Of a DNA stretch of 64,000 bases, positions 52,701 through 60,575 are shown piece by piece. Every line of letters begins with the position of its first letter. Positions within the stretch are counted from its first letter, which is position 1. The DNA is from Macropodus opercularis (lineage: Eukaryota > Chordata > Actinopteri > Anabantiformes > Osphronemidae): NCBI GenBank assembly GCA_030770545.1, contig CM061097.1, positions 19,920,501-19,984,500 of the forward strand, read 5' to 3'. The notes below the pieces were generated by a model. It did no database searches, had not been told where the DNA came from, and saw only the letters and a list, made by a program, of their open reading frames with translations. Position numbers and translations under genes: made by a program.

Positions 52701-55700
52701 AGGTGGTAGTCTGGGCTTTGATGTCCCAGCTGCTGTGGAGAAACTCAAACTCACCCCAGGAAGCCTCTGCAATAGAGTCCTTCATTGAAGCAACTGCCTC
52801 GCTGGAAGCAAAGTCAAACCTCTATTCTCTTTTTTGTGTCTGCTGAGAGTCAATATGTAGTTATGTACTCCGCTCGATGTCAACAACGTGGCTTTCCCTG
52901 GCTGAGAGTCGCGACCCGGGAAGCTTGTTTAAACCATGATGAATGTGGTGATGAGTGTAGCTGTGTGCTCTGATAGACTGCGTCTCCCGAGGCCTTTCAT
53001 CTTGTCAGTGCGCACATTACGTATTCCAATCACAGCTAGGGTAATGACCCTTGGATGGACTCCTGGAGTATCTCCAGGGGGATTTATTGCAAGCCCGTCC
53101 CCAATGGAGAACCACACGTGTCTTCAGCGTCTTATGAAGTGTCCTGTTTATTCTCACTAGTCACAGAATGCACACATCAATACTAACAGTAATGGAAGTG
53201 AAATGCATACAGTGGTGCAAACATGCCCGTCATTTTTTAGTGATACATATTTTACTATAGTAGAAAATTACTATATTAATCTCCCGTTGACACAAGTGTG
53301 ACATAAACATACGAGTTCACGTTGTTTTTCATTCAGAAACTGCAGAAATCTGAAATGTTCAGACCTTGTTAAATTCATTCATGATCATGAAAACAAACAG
53401 ATTCAAGGAGAGAACCTTTTCCAAAGGTTATTTCTATTTCTATTTAATATGAAACAAAACTAAAATCCTTGGCGTTTTTTGTGTACAGCACCAATAACGA
53501 AGCGTCGGAGGCCACACACCAGTGAAAGAATGAAGAGAATACTGTGAAACTCAATTCACATTTGTCTCGAAATTTTCAACAACCTTCAAACGCCGAAAAA
53601 TTTGACAAACATAGATTTGTAATAATAAATAAAACACCAGTGTTACCATAGAGACCTGGTGCAGATGAAAACAGCAGCTGCTACAAGTGGAACTGGCCTT
53701 AACCTGCTTCATCCATATACTGCATCAGCACTGATTGATTCTATTTGTATAATAATATATTATATTTGCAAACTTTATTGGAGTAAAAAAAAGTAAAAAC
53801 ATTAAAGTCTCCAGTAAAAACTTAAAGTGCGGTGCTGTGCTTCCCCTGTTCTGCTACGCTTCGCTCTCTGTATGCGGTGGACCAGCCTAAAGTTTCAGTG
53901 GTGTATGATTAGCACATTTCAACTTAGTTGCATATGCACTTACTGTATGTACGTGTTACTCATCACCGAAGTGCAAAGTGAATGTGTAACGCCTGCATTT
54001 AGAAGGTCTGGAGCTGTTTTTGTCTGCTCTTACAGATTCCTCCCTTCGTGGGGTTTCACCATCTTTGAAATATTTCAGAATGCCTCAGTCTCCATCCTGA
54101 CAGGTTCTGGTTTCAGCCCAGGCTTTGCTTTCAAGCACTGCTTTTTTCTGTCGCTCTGTGTGAGCAGAGAGATGTTTACTGGAGACGCCCTTATTTTCCC
54201 CTGCGCTCCATTGTGCTTGTCATCTCACCGACTGTCAATCACCGTCTACATCCCAGCAGGCCAGAGGACATGCAGACAACTGGATCCTCGCTTTCCCACT
54301 GCAGCATCCATCCCCAGTCCCTGCTAGATATTAAAGCATCTTATTTTTAAAGATGTGTTCTTGAAGCCTTTTCAAAGGCTCATCGAAATCTTTTGAAGGC
54401 ACAATTTTGCTTAGGTCAGACATATTCCCTTTGCCTCTGAGGTTTTAGGAGCTCTTTGTATTGTAAGATAAATCCTTGATCTTACTGAAGCTCAAACAGC
54501 GTCCATTTCCTCGCTTTTTCCTTGCTTTTTGTCATTAAACTACTGCCGCTTCCTTTGGTATGTTATGAAAGAGCTCTAGTTGAACATCACATCGCTGCCT
54601 TGATGCTCCCGGTTCATTGTGGCGACATAAGTCAGAAGACAAAATCTGCCAGACTTCACCCAGAACAGAATGACGTCGGTGTGGTGTGTGTCGCTGGGAT
54701 GCCTCCAGGTGTTTGTCTGGGTAAAGCGTCATGGCAGGTCCCATGCGAACCCCGTTCCCAGCTCTCACAGCCCTTCATGAAGATGGGGCGTTGCTGGTGC
54801 TTTCAGTCCACAGCACACAACTCTTCGCTTAAGACAAGGTGACATCGCTCTTTTAGAAGTAAATGCTCACAAACATCAAAGTGAGATGTTTAACGGCTCC
54901 AGAGGCACGAATTACTTCCTCCATCTACACTATAATGAGAACAATTCACTCAAACGTCCTCCTCCACTGATGGCTGAATACTTTTTTAAGGGGATAGTTA
55001 CATTTTCAGCAACGGAGTCACAACATACCCACTACTCAGATTTTGCATTTGACAGTAATGTTGTTTTTATTCACTTTCATTGTGTTGTTTTTATCACTAT
55101 TAAGCTAGAGCCAACTAATCTACTCTTCCTACACAGACGATTCAAATGATAAAATATGTATCTGTTCAGAAGCATTAGCGTGCTCCTAGTAGCAGGGCTG
55201 TAACATAAATACCAGCGTCAGTGGCTCAACAGCATTTTAAAAAGCGGTGCATCAAGTATTAATAAGTAAATTAGATCAACAATTCTGTTTGCACCATCCA
55301 AAGCTGTATCGCTGTAAATCTGACCTGACTAAAGCTTTGAGACACGCACAGTGTTTCTTTCCATCTTGTCTTAAGATGGGCCCTTTAGAAATGGTCATTG
55401 TTTCCATTATCACTTCACTCGGGTAATATCCATAAGAACGCACACATACACAAACACTACTTCCATATTTGTCATAATGGTCATAATGACATAATGCCTC
55501 ACCCTAACCCCCACCACACACACACACTTCTCAGTCCCTCATAGTCCTTTAATGACTTCATCACTATCAAAAAGTTACAGTTTCGATGATTGTAGAGACT
55601 AAACATCCAACTGTGTAACTGTGTAAACCTGTGGTCTGGTGAATTGAATGACAGGCTTCTCCTCCGTACACATGACCAGTATGTGCAGTATACAGAGCAT

Positions 55701-58604
55701 GACATCCAGGATCTAGTAGTGGACACGTCAAAAGCAGAAAAAAGAGAAAAACTGCGTTTTACTCTTTCACGTGTTCAGTGATTTCAGGCAGTATTTTTAG
55801 TTATAGTTTCTGAATAGGCCTCTTGATGATAAGTGACTAAGTAGCACGGTGAGTTGTTTCAAGTGATTGGCCTTGTTGCTTACGCTCATTTTCCTGTTCA
55901 AATAGGTTCTATTGGACCAAGGTCTGGGACACCAGATAAGCTGGTGCGAAAGTTAGTTCAGTAGTTGTTGTAATTGTGTGACTGTGTATAAATCAAGGCA
56001 TAGTGCCTTGTAATGCCGTTTAAACAGAGTGGTTGAGGATATTATTAGTGTTAAAGAACAGTTCTTTCAATCAGTAACTTTGTCAGTCACTGATTACTGA
56101 AGTTGTTTTGATGAATTCTGTGCAATAAGGGCTTCAGCTACAAGGAGGCAGGAGAGAGATGGCACATAGAATAAAACCACAGACGCTAAGAGCGTGTGGA
56201 TATTACATTGATGCACACTTTGATTAATGCATCCAGGTAGCCAGTAACGTGTTTGCACTAACCTAAAAATGGACAAAGCACAGTGGGACAAACAGCTGGG
56301 AGACTACACGCAAATAAAGGTGAGGCTAATGGAGCGTGCTAATGTGTGCATTTATTACGCTTGCCATCTCCTCTCCCGGCCCGATCGGCCACTTTGCACA
56401 GCTCTCCGGATCCCCGAGGACTGAGTCATCGCTCACTTTAAATAATGCGCCTCATCTAGGAGCTCAAGAAGCTGCCGTATAAAGCCTTTCACTCTGATGA
56501 CAAGTGGAATTGAGGGGGAAAAAGGCCGCTACGCTTGGGCACTTCTGTAAGGTTGCTGCCGGACTCGCTGACCCGATCTGCAGGCTACTTAAGGAGCTGG
56601 TAATCTGCTCCTCGCCTACACTTTGCATTAAATGTGTGTTCAGGCTCAGCGCTGTTGGCTGAGAGACCAAGAGCTCTCTCCGGACCTGTCGAGAGCAAAG
56701 CTGCTGTTGACGTGACAGAAAAACTGACTGAGCAGAGAGATACAGAGACGCGGCTGAGAGTTCTGGTACCTGCAAGACCTGATAGCCAGAAAAAATGAGC
56801 CTATCACCCTCTCACCTTCCCTGGGTTGAGGCGGTAATTGGGAAGTGAGGCAGGCTGTGAAAAGAAATAAATTGTGTCATTTTTGAGACTGTTGAGACAA
56901 TTAAGTATGTGTGAATCATTGCAGTGCAAGTAAACAATCAGTTGTTGTGTAGTAAATCATATGGCATTTAAAGTGACGCTTTTATCCGAGAGCAGCCCAG
57001 TGAGGGCATACATTTGCAGCCTGGCTGCTCTCAGTGGGGAATAAACCCTTAGCTGTGATGGGGATGGTGCCACGCTGCACCCAGCAAGCTGCACTGCGAC
57101 ACAAGCCCGTTTTTTCTCCTTTCTTTTTACATAAAAGTACTTAATGAGCAAAGTCCCAACTCCAGAGGACGGAGTGAGTGAGGATACAGAAATGTGGTGT
57201 TACGATGTGGAAATGCATAGTGGTGCTGGTGTTAGCCAGAGAAAATGTGGCAGTGTAAAAGCTGTGTCCTTGAATCGTCAGGCATGGCAACTGCAACACT
57301 GCACATTATTTCTTCTTATTATAATATACGTATATATATTGTTCTACATATATGCTCCATATCTCCATATAACACACAGTAGCACATATGTTTAACTCTC
57401 AGTAGCAAGCCATGCAAAAACAGCATTTCCATAACCTTTTCACACAGTTGCCATGATTTACGGCTGCATCTAGGCAGAATATGTACATTGTAAATTGCAT
57501 TCTTAGTCCTTTGATTGGCTAAGCAGAACTTACTGATTACTGACTCGGTCTATGTGGTTTTCACACCTGGCATTGGCCAGTGATTGAGTGTCACTGGCTT
57601 GAAACGTTCACAGATGATCTTGTTGTAATTTTGGTGTTTGCTAAAATATCCAGACTATACAGTTTGTGTAACTGTAGCATAATTAGACTGTTTGATTGTT
57701 TTATGGATGCTTTGTTGTTAGGATAGAAAAGATGTTAAAAAAACGTACCTTGCAGTACTTTCTGCTGCAATGACAGCAATCAGTCTTTATTCTAGGGAGG
57801 TAACCTCCTAATCAACACTCAGCTCAAACTGTGATGACTGCACCAGCTTAGAAAGCATAGTTGAGGTGTCATTTCTTCTGTCGCGCTCCTGCCTTCTCCT
57901 CCTTTTCTAAGAACCTGCTTCCGCCACCACCGCTGCTGCCCCCATCGCTTGGCAACACCCGCTTGTTGTAAGCTGCTTTTAATGAGCTCACTCCGACTCT
58001 CCGACAAATCACACTGACTTCTTCACCTGAGCTCAAACTAATTCCAGCAACTCGGCTGTGTAGCGATAACTTGAACTTCAGGAGCAAGAGTCCACAACAG
58101 TGGCGCTCAGAGACAGCCAGACCTGGAAGTACAAGCCTGCAGGCATGTTTTGTTTGCAGCCCACCTCTTTTCATAAGCTCCTCATTAGTCTGTTGTTTCA
58201 CATGCAGCAGCAGAGGCTCAAAGAAAGATGTTAAGCACTTACAGTATAATGGCTCTGAGATAACAAACAGAGAAAAGAAACAACTCTTCTTGAGCAAGAA
58301 TGCACTTGAACACAATGAACAGCAGTTACAGGACTCATTCGCCACAAACTTCTTTACAGGAGTAACTTTTGCAAGTTTCTTGTATCCTCTGCAGTGTGTT
58401 TCAATCTGTCTGTGCGTGTCACGTGTGTTTAGTGTCAAAGCACTGGAAGGCTGTGAGATCGTCCTTGGCCCAGAGGTGACGTACGGTCCCCCGAGCCTGG
58501 ACCTCTTGTGCCCGGTGGCCATGACCATCGCTCACTGTGCCGAGGTGGACGCCGAGAACTGGAACATCCAGCTTAAGAGGAAAACCCAGGACAGCAAATG
58601 GGAG
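7498..58604 (+). CDS. unc5d: unc5d netrin receptor, partial coding region (join of exons 2-12)
   Basis: This is a single-pass transmembrane receptor for netrins and FLRT proteins in axon guidance, neuronal migration and dependence-receptor cell death. The coding sequence is the join of 7498-7713, 23515-23658, 24930-25033, 33059-33239, 33928-34095, 38239-38403, 40251-40283, 42890-43075, 47164-47526, 51173-51257 and 58433-58604, in all 1817 nt or 605 codons plus two leading bases. Every junction keeps the frame and every intron is GT-AG. Exons 2, 3, 6, 7, 8, 9 and 10 are phase 1-1, and exons 4 and 5 together are also frame-neutral, as expected of shuffled extracellular modules. Vertebrate UNC5D is about 950 residues, so roughly two thirds is present. 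Exon 1 with the signal peptide is upstream. The end of ZU5, UPA and the death domain are downstream. Among the four paralogues the sequence fits UNC5D best (human sequence recalled, not searched). Teleosts often keep two copies; I cannot say which this is. Confidence 0.95.
11181..11210. repeat. (AGAAT)n pentanucleotide tract
   Basis: About four units of agaat with the edges tagaaa and gaacaga. Its reverse complement matches both edges of the longer tract at 14521-14590. Confidence 0.85.
11272..11287. repeat. (CAA)n microsatellite
   Basis: Five uninterrupted caa units in intron 2. Confidence 0.85.
12439..12463. repeat. (TG)n microsatellite
   Basis: Twelve uninterrupted tg units in intron 2, likely length-polymorphic. 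Confidence 0.95.
14521..14590. repeat. (ATTCT)n pentanucleotide tract
   Basis: About a dozen attct units with two interruptions (tgtatt and attatttt), bounded by tctgttctatt and ctatttcta, the same edges as the inverted tract at 11181-11210. Confidence 0.9.
16040..16390. other. CpG-rich islet in intron 2
   Basis: CpG is dense here compared with the surrounding intron, about 19 CpG in 16217-16385 alone and a further cluster at 16046-16078. No promoter element or known exon is identified. Confidence 0.6.
16508..16530. repeat. (CA)n microsatellite
   Basis: Ca repeats with one cata interruption, followed by a shorter cacaca run to about 16544. Confidence 0.9.
22334..22343. repeat. G homopolymer, 10 nt
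   Basis: Ten consecutive G in intron 2; a likely site of length error or polymorphism. Confidence 0.8.
23515..23658 (+). CDS. unc5d: unc5d exon 3: second half of Ig-like domain 1
   Basis: The exon completes Ig-like domain 1. It begins after ttccag with ga, finishing a Gly codon, then reads LKVREVMINVSRQQVEDF, HGPEDYWC and SHLGTSKSRKATVRIA. The C-x-C pair of the family is present as WCLCVAW; the human paralogues I recall have Gln between the two cysteines, so Leu is a local substitution. NVS is a potential N-glycosylation site. The FHGPEDYW and SHLGTSKSRKA segments are specific to UNC5D. It ends with t before gtgagt, and the split Tyr codon is finished by exon 4 (YLRKNFEQ). Length 144 nt, phase 1-1. 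Confidence 0.95.
23659..24929 (+). other. unc5d intron 3 (1.3 kb)
   Basis: Short intron between the Ig1 and Ig2 exons. I see no repeat, RNA gene or coding segment. The donor is gtgagt and the acceptor ccaccacag. Confidence 0.85.
24930..25033 (+). CDS. unc5d: unc5d exon 4: first part of Ig-like domain 2
   Basis: The exon opens Ig-like domain 2 (C2 type). After the acceptor caccacag, ac completes Tyr and the frame reads LRKNFEQDPQGKEV, PINGMIVLHC and RPPEGVPVAE. The Cys in VLHCRPPEG is the first of the domain's disulfide pair; the second is in exon 5 (NYTC). The donor is gag|gtaggt at phase 0, so Glu is the last residue. Its 104 nt are not frame-neutral alone, but exons 4 and 5 together are (285 nt), so only skipping both would keep the frame. 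Confidence 0.94.
29545..29605. other. small CpG-rich patch in intron 4
   Basis: About nine CpG in 60 bases, including gcgcgctcgcgcc. No coding or repeat assignment. Confidence 0.4.
32105..32311 (-). mobile_element. Tc1/mariner-type transposase relic (central part)
   Basis: On the minus strand an open frame contains VFQQDNGRKHKPG. FQQDNxxKH is the conserved block around the second catalytic Asp of Tc1-like DDE transposases, with the Asp in QDN retained here. The flanking residues are too diverged to place, and stops follow after ISFYES, so this is a dead fragment. Terminal repeats were not found and the borders are only those of the readable frame. Confidence 0.55.
33059..33239 (+). CDS. unc5d: unc5d exon 5: second part of Ig-like domain 2
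   Basis: The exon completes Ig-like domain 2, which with Ig1 forms the netrin-binding region in the family. It starts at phase 0 after ttgtacag with VEWLKNEEP, continues through NINTRADHNLII and ARLSDSGNYTC, and ends with SNIVAKRRSATASVIVY. NYTC holds both the second domain cysteine and a predicted N-glycan site. Asp-x-Gly-x-Tyr-x-Cys is the usual Ig F-strand signature. The final g before gtacgc begins the Val codon of VNGGW in exon 6. NEEP plus TRADHNLII is the UNC5D pattern. The preceding intron is 8 kb. Confidence 0.95.
33240..33927 (+). other. unc5d intron 5 (0.7 kb)
   Basis: Short intron ending in a long pyrimidine tract (about 33882-33913) with ctaac and ctgac branchpoint-like sites just before the acceptor ctgactcag. 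Nothing else is recognised. Confidence 0.85.
33928..34095 (+). CDS. unc5d: unc5d exon 6: thrombospondin type 1 repeat 1
   Basis: The exon encodes the first TSP1 repeat. After ctgactcag, tg completes Val, then NGGWSLWTEWSPC, CGRGVQKRSRTC, TNPAPLNGGAFC and EGMSVQKIACNALCP. WSLWTEW is the W-x-x-W-x-x-W motif normally C-mannosylated in this fold, followed by six cysteines and the CGRG-QKR-R layered core. The last base, a, joins tt of exon 7 to give Ile (Val in most relatives). The donor reads a|gtcagt: position +3 is C, which is uncommon, but it is the only GT that fits the phase. At 168 nt and phase 1-1 the exon can be skipped without a frameshift, which would leave a receptor with one TSP1 repeat. 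Confidence 0.93.
34096..38238 (+). other. unc5d intron 6 (4.1 kb)
   Basis: Starts with the weak donor gtcagt. Contains a short (TAA)n tract at 35839-35855 and no recognisable element or gene. Small ORFs on both strands look random. Confidence 0.8.
35839..35855. repeat. (TAA)n microsatellite
   Basis: Five taa units in intron 6. Confidence 0.85.
38239..38403 (+). CDS. unc5d: unc5d exon 7: thrombospondin type 1 repeat 2
   Basis: The exon encodes the second TSP1 repeat. After ctacag it reads (I)DGAWDEWSEWTLC, NQCERQRTRECNSP, APRHHGKMCEGNGED and TENCTDGLCTQ. The WDEWSEW tryptophan ladder, the cysteines and the NCTDGLC ending are typical of UNC5 receptors, and NCT is a potential N-glycan site. 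The donor is cag a|gtaagg, so the last base starts a split codon shared by either exon 8 or exon 9. Reading past the donor gives a histidine-rich tail from an (ATC)n tract; that tail is intron. Length 165 nt, phase 1-1. Confidence 0.95.
38428..38488. repeat. imperfect (ATC)n tract after exon 7
   Basis: Clusters of atc units starting 24 nt past the exon 7 donor. It produces a false histidine-rich extension of the exon 7 frame. Confidence 0.85.
39134..39211. mobile_element. piggyBac-like MITE, 78 bp
   Basis: A short element flanked by TTAA on both sides (39134-39137 and 39208-39211). The ends are imperfect inverted repeats: CCCTTGTGTGG at the left and the complement of ctgcaccaggg at the right. 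TTAA target sites and CCCT/CCCTTG ends are the signature of piggyBac transposons. Similar CCCTTGTG elements with a tttgaccc motif, seen here at 39181-39187, are frequent in fish. It has no coding capacity. Confidence 0.6.
40251..40283 (+). CDS. unc5d: unc5d exon 8: 11-codon juxtamembrane microexon
   Basis: This 33-nt exon lies between a strong pyrimidine tract ending gtctttgcag and the donor a|gtgagt. With the last base of exon 7 it encodes NRKLLHDVKPQ, then a base starting the Ser codon of exon 9. Human UNC5D has a similar peptide ending LHEIKPQ at the same place. Phase 1-1 and 33 nt mean that inclusion or skipping leaves the frame intact: exon 7 joined straight to exon 9 also gives Ser. In UNC5B the matching exon is alternatively spliced, reportedly under NOVA2 control, with effects on netrin-dependent survival. 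Alternative use here is an inference. It is too short to be found by ORF length and was recognised by peptide and phase. Confidence 0.9.
40284..42889 (+). other. unc5d intron 8 (2.6 kb)
   Basis: No gene or repeat family recognised. Three further YCAY tetramers lie within about 55 nt of the donor. The rest is AT-rich intron sequence. Confidence 0.8.
42890..43075 (+). CDS. unc5d: unc5d exon 9: transmembrane segment and juxtamembrane region
   Basis: After gttccag the exon gives (S)MDGSNDVALYSGLG, then a hydrophobic helix spanning GAGVIAVAILVVAVMLY, stopped by the basic RKNHSEYG. The cytoplasmic start reads YGVDVIDSSALTGGF, FQSFNFKTTRQ. DVID fits the DxxD consensus at which caspase-3 cuts UNC5 receptors after ligand loss; the same motif occurs at this place in human UNC5D as I recall it. 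The donor is caag|gtaaga and the last g starts the Gly finished by exon 10. Length 186 nt, phase 1-1. The apparent ORF continuing to 43152 is intronic. Confidence 0.95.
43009..43020 (+). other. DVID caspase-type cleavage motif codons
   Basis: Four codons encode Asp-Val-Ile-Asp directly after the transmembrane and basic stop-transfer segment. Caspase cleavage at a DxxD in this region is established for UNC5 paralogues, where it releases the death-domain fragment. Here it is assigned by position and motif only. Confidence 0.6.
43561..43636. repeat. two adjacent perfect hairpins
   Basis: GCAGCGA (43561-43567) pairs with TCGCTGC (43582-43588) around a 14-nt loop. CTGGCTCCC (43609-43617) pairs with GGGAGCCAG (43628-43636) around a 10-nt loop that itself contains AGGCCT. 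Both stems are GC-rich and uninterrupted. They lie in intron 9. No known RNA family is recognised. Confidence 0.6.
45235..45760 (+). mobile_element. non-LTR retrotransposon reverse-transcriptase fragment, decayed
   Basis: Three frames on the plus strand carry pieces of one LINE-type reverse transcriptase in the right order: VPSPLLH (the xxLSPLL block), then HLAEHDGTVLLSLLQG and SSQHRGPV (the catalytic YADD block, here decayed to EHDG at 45301-45312), YMELNVK, TKLVLVTFSNKQRE, LLRKL and TFYYSFTES. The jumps between frames and several stops show an old copy. The order and spacing match the C-terminal part of L2/Rex1-like elements as I remember them. Sequence before 45235 may also belong to it but is not readable. 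It lies inside unc5d intron 9, sense to the gene. Confidence 0.65.
46230..46415. other. CpG islet in intron 9
   Basis: About 20 CpG in 186 bases, far above the neighbouring sequence, where CpG is sparse. A 99-codon plus-strand frame and two minus-strand frames cross it, none with family resemblance. It sits about 750 bp before exon 10, the first wholly cytoplasmic exon. Confidence 0.6.
47164..47526 (+). CDS. unc5d: unc5d exon 10: cytoplasmic linker and start of ZU5
   Basis: The largest exon here encodes the linker between membrane and ZU5. After tctctgcag, gc completes Gly, followed by NPLLLNSSMQPDLT, LCLQDSTDKEL, FDPLPDIKVKVQSSF, MVSLGVAERAEF and later LRTTGVFGHPGGRLVVPN. That last segment is the first strand of ZU5. 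The middle (about residues 60-100 of the exon, with RDLSRDYCSTVDRRKKG) diverges strongly from human, as expected of a disordered linker. Six residues present in human UNC5D and its paralogues between DKEL/DKIP and the xDPL motif are absent here. The donor is act g|gtaagc. Length 363 nt, phase 1-1. The antisense ORF over the same span is a shadow. Confidence 0.95.
47527..51172 (+). other. unc5d intron 10 (3.6 kb)
   Basis: AT-rich intron with a short (TA)n tract at 48536-48548. No gene, RNA or transposon recognised. Confidence 0.8.
48536..48548. repeat. (TA)n microsatellite
   Basis: Six ta units in intron 10. Confidence 0.7.
51173..51257 (+). CDS. unc5d: unc5d exon 11: ZU5 domain, N-terminal part
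   Basis: This short exon continues ZU5. After gctttccag, gg completes Gly and the frame reads VSLLVPHGAVAENMSW and EMYMMINQGEA. GVSLLVPxGA is the hallmark of ZU5 in UNC5 and ankyrin-like proteins. The exon ends with ag before gtgagg, so the next Ser codon is completed by the first base of exon 12. Length 85 nt, entering at phase 1 and leaving at phase 2; skipping it alone would break the frame. In UNC5 proteins ZU5 packs against UPA and the death domain in an autoinhibited form; those later domains are outside the window. Confidence 0.95.
51258..58432 (+). other. unc5d intron 11 (7.2 kb)
   Basis: Contains a coding-looking but unidentified interval at about 52410-53160 with frames open on both strands, and a short (CA)n tract at 55515-55527. 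Open frames just before exon 12 run through the splice site and are not genes. Confidence 0.8.
55515..55527. repeat. (CA)n short microsatellite
   Basis: Six ca units in intron 11. Confidence 0.75.
58433..58604 (+). CDS. unc5d: unc5d exon 12: ZU5 domain, C-terminal part
   Basis: The exon carries the middle and later strands of ZU5. After gtgtttag, t completes Ser; then VKALEGCEIVLGPEV, TYGPPSLDLLCPVAM, TIAHCAEVDAENWN and IQLKRKTQDSKWE. The GPEVTxGPP and H-C-A motifs place it firmly. Where the human UNC5 proteins I recall have Cys (VTCGPP or VSCGPP), this copy has Tyr (codon at 58482-58484). The donor is gag|gtgagt at phase 0. The frame is open for 362 bases upstream and 108 downstream of the exon, which makes a 213-codon ORF, but only this segment has family similarity and splice sites. 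It is the last recognisable coding exon. Confidence 0.94.
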
Positions 58605-58821
58605 GTGAGTGCGTCAGGCCCGCACCTGTCAAATGCAGCGTTGGCCAGCTTAGCCGAGCTCAGACATGGCGTTTGGCTCTGCTTTCCCTCACTGGCTCTA
58701 TTCTATTTGTAGCTAAACGTTAGGAATGTAGAGAAACATGAATACTAACACTTGCTGCACAGACGCAGAGTCCTTTGTCTTTGTGTACATACAAAGACTA
58801 AGTATGTATAAGACTAAGACA

Positions 58822-59325
58822 TATAGTACTGAGCAAATGTTTTAGGCAGGTGTGAAAAAATGGATGTGTTAAACATTTATTTTCATAAATAAACAAAATG
58901 CAGTGAACGAACAGCAGAGAATCTAAACCACATCAGTGTTTGCTGTGTCCACCCTTTGCCTTCAAACAGCAGCAGATCTTCCAGCTTCACTTGCTCACAG
59001 TGTTTGAAGGAACTGGGCTGTAGGTTCTTCCAACATCTAGAGAACTAATGCAGGGTTTCTACATCCTTCTGTGTCTGCATCATCCCAGACTCACATGATG
59101 CTGAGACCAGGGCTCTGTGGGGCCAAGCATCACTTCCAGTACTGACGTAGTAACCAAAGACTGATTGGATACTGTATAGGCATGTACTGTATATACAGTA
59201 TATGATTTTATATGATTTAACTGCTGAGGTCCTGCTGTGATGTCACCATCTTCCATTAGCACAGAATTCAAACAAACAGCACAGGCTCATTAGTTGTTTT
59301 TGCCTAAATGTGTGTTTAATGATTT
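58822..59325 (-). mobile_element. Tc1/mariner-type relic with transposase C-terminus
   Basis: Minus-strand translation of about 58940-59095 gives MQTQKDVETL, a stop, then FSRCWKNLQPSSFKHCEQV and LEDLLLFEGKGWTQ. This matches the last part of Tc1-like transposases: a WxNL motif, a Cys about nine residues on, and a closing KGG/KGW-T. The left end (agtactgagcaaatgtttt, then aggcaggtgtgaaa) resembles a terminal repeat. Tgcctaaa with tttcacctg near 59300-59330 could be the decayed partner. The catalytic region is deleted and a stop interrupts the frame, so it is inactive. Confidence 0.6.
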
Positions 59326-60449
59326 CACCTGTCTCACTGTAGATGAGACAGTCTACTGGACCTGCTCAGGCATTTACTAGCATGTTCTCCTATGCGGCTT
59401 CCGCTGCAAACCCATGGTTCTACTGACCAGGTGAAAACAGTGAAGGCAAGAAACGCCAGAGCTCAAACAGGAAGGAACCGTGGTGACGTGACACCTGCCT
59501 TCCATCTAACTCACTAGGCCCATCTGGTTTTTTTAATTAGCTAATGCAGCTAACGCATATATTTCAGGCCATAAACCTAAAGCTGCACTAAGCACTTTTG
59601 GTAGCTGACACATTTCACCCTAAAACATCTTGTTTCCAGCTACATCAAGCAAACGCAGTTAACAAACTGGGCAGCATATTTATAAATGAGTTATGTATAT
59701 GAATTGATTTACATCATTATACAAATCTTAATTGTATATTTACTTTTTATATATGTAAAATAAATTGAAATGTTATATCCATGTCCATATTCATGTTCCC
59801 CGAGGTTTTTATTGAAATGAATGCAGTAAAACGTAACATATGGTCTGGATACATATTTACATAAGCATCTGATTAGATAACCTCGTGTGGATCTGCCAGC
59901 CAGTGGATCCGTATGAAAACAGGCGCCTGACTGCAGGACTGAGTCCAGGCTTCTCTCCCTGCCAGTACAGCTGTTGTTAGTATCAAGGATGTCAACTGCA
60001 AGATTTCAGTGTTTGGCATTGAACACGTTGTTAACCAATGAAGATGTGATGGTCATCATTTCCATCTAATAACCAAGGGCTGTTGACTCTGGTCGCTGAC
60101 CTTTACACTGTGCAGTACGTGGTATGTGCTTTGCATGGTACAGGGTCCGCTTAGTCGGAGCGACACACGGTGAGTTATGTGTGAGCCATAAAAGGCTGCT
60201 GGGCTTTGTGGGGAGCTGATTGATCCAGCCTAGGTCCTCTGTGGGTTCACAGGGCGACATAAGGCCACATGAAGGTAACGCAGCCAGGCTGGCAGGGGGG
60301 AAATAAAGAAACAATTACAGTGTGTAATGGCCAGGAAGAGACATGTGTGCTGTCAGTCAGTGGGAGTATAAAGGTCCGTAAGACAAGGGAGGCATCGATT
60401 AGTGGCAGAGGAAAGACATAGACGTGAGGAAATGAAGAGAATCGTAGAG

Positions 60450-60575
60450 ATTGTTTCTCGGCCGACCGCCGTGCGAACGTTTCCTAACACACGCTGAACG
60501 CACCACTGGCGCCGACCACAACCAAGCGACCCGGCTCTCGCTTTCTTATTAGCTTCACTCCGGTGCTTTGCAGCA
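60450..60575. other. CpG-rich patch in intron 12
   Basis: About 15 CpG in 125 bases, including ggccgaccgccgtgcg and tggcgccgacc. No exon assignment; UPA-domain similarity was looked for and not seen. Confidence 0.45.

Noticed and set aside
58071..58432. Upstream part of a 213-codon plus-strand ORF as coding
   Set aside because: No UNC5 similarity before 58433. The acceptor gtgtttag and split-codon phase fix the exon start.
57869..58528. 219-codon minus-strand ORF
   Set aside because: It is antisense to exon 12 and its flanks, with no family resemblance, and exon 12 explains the open frame in part.
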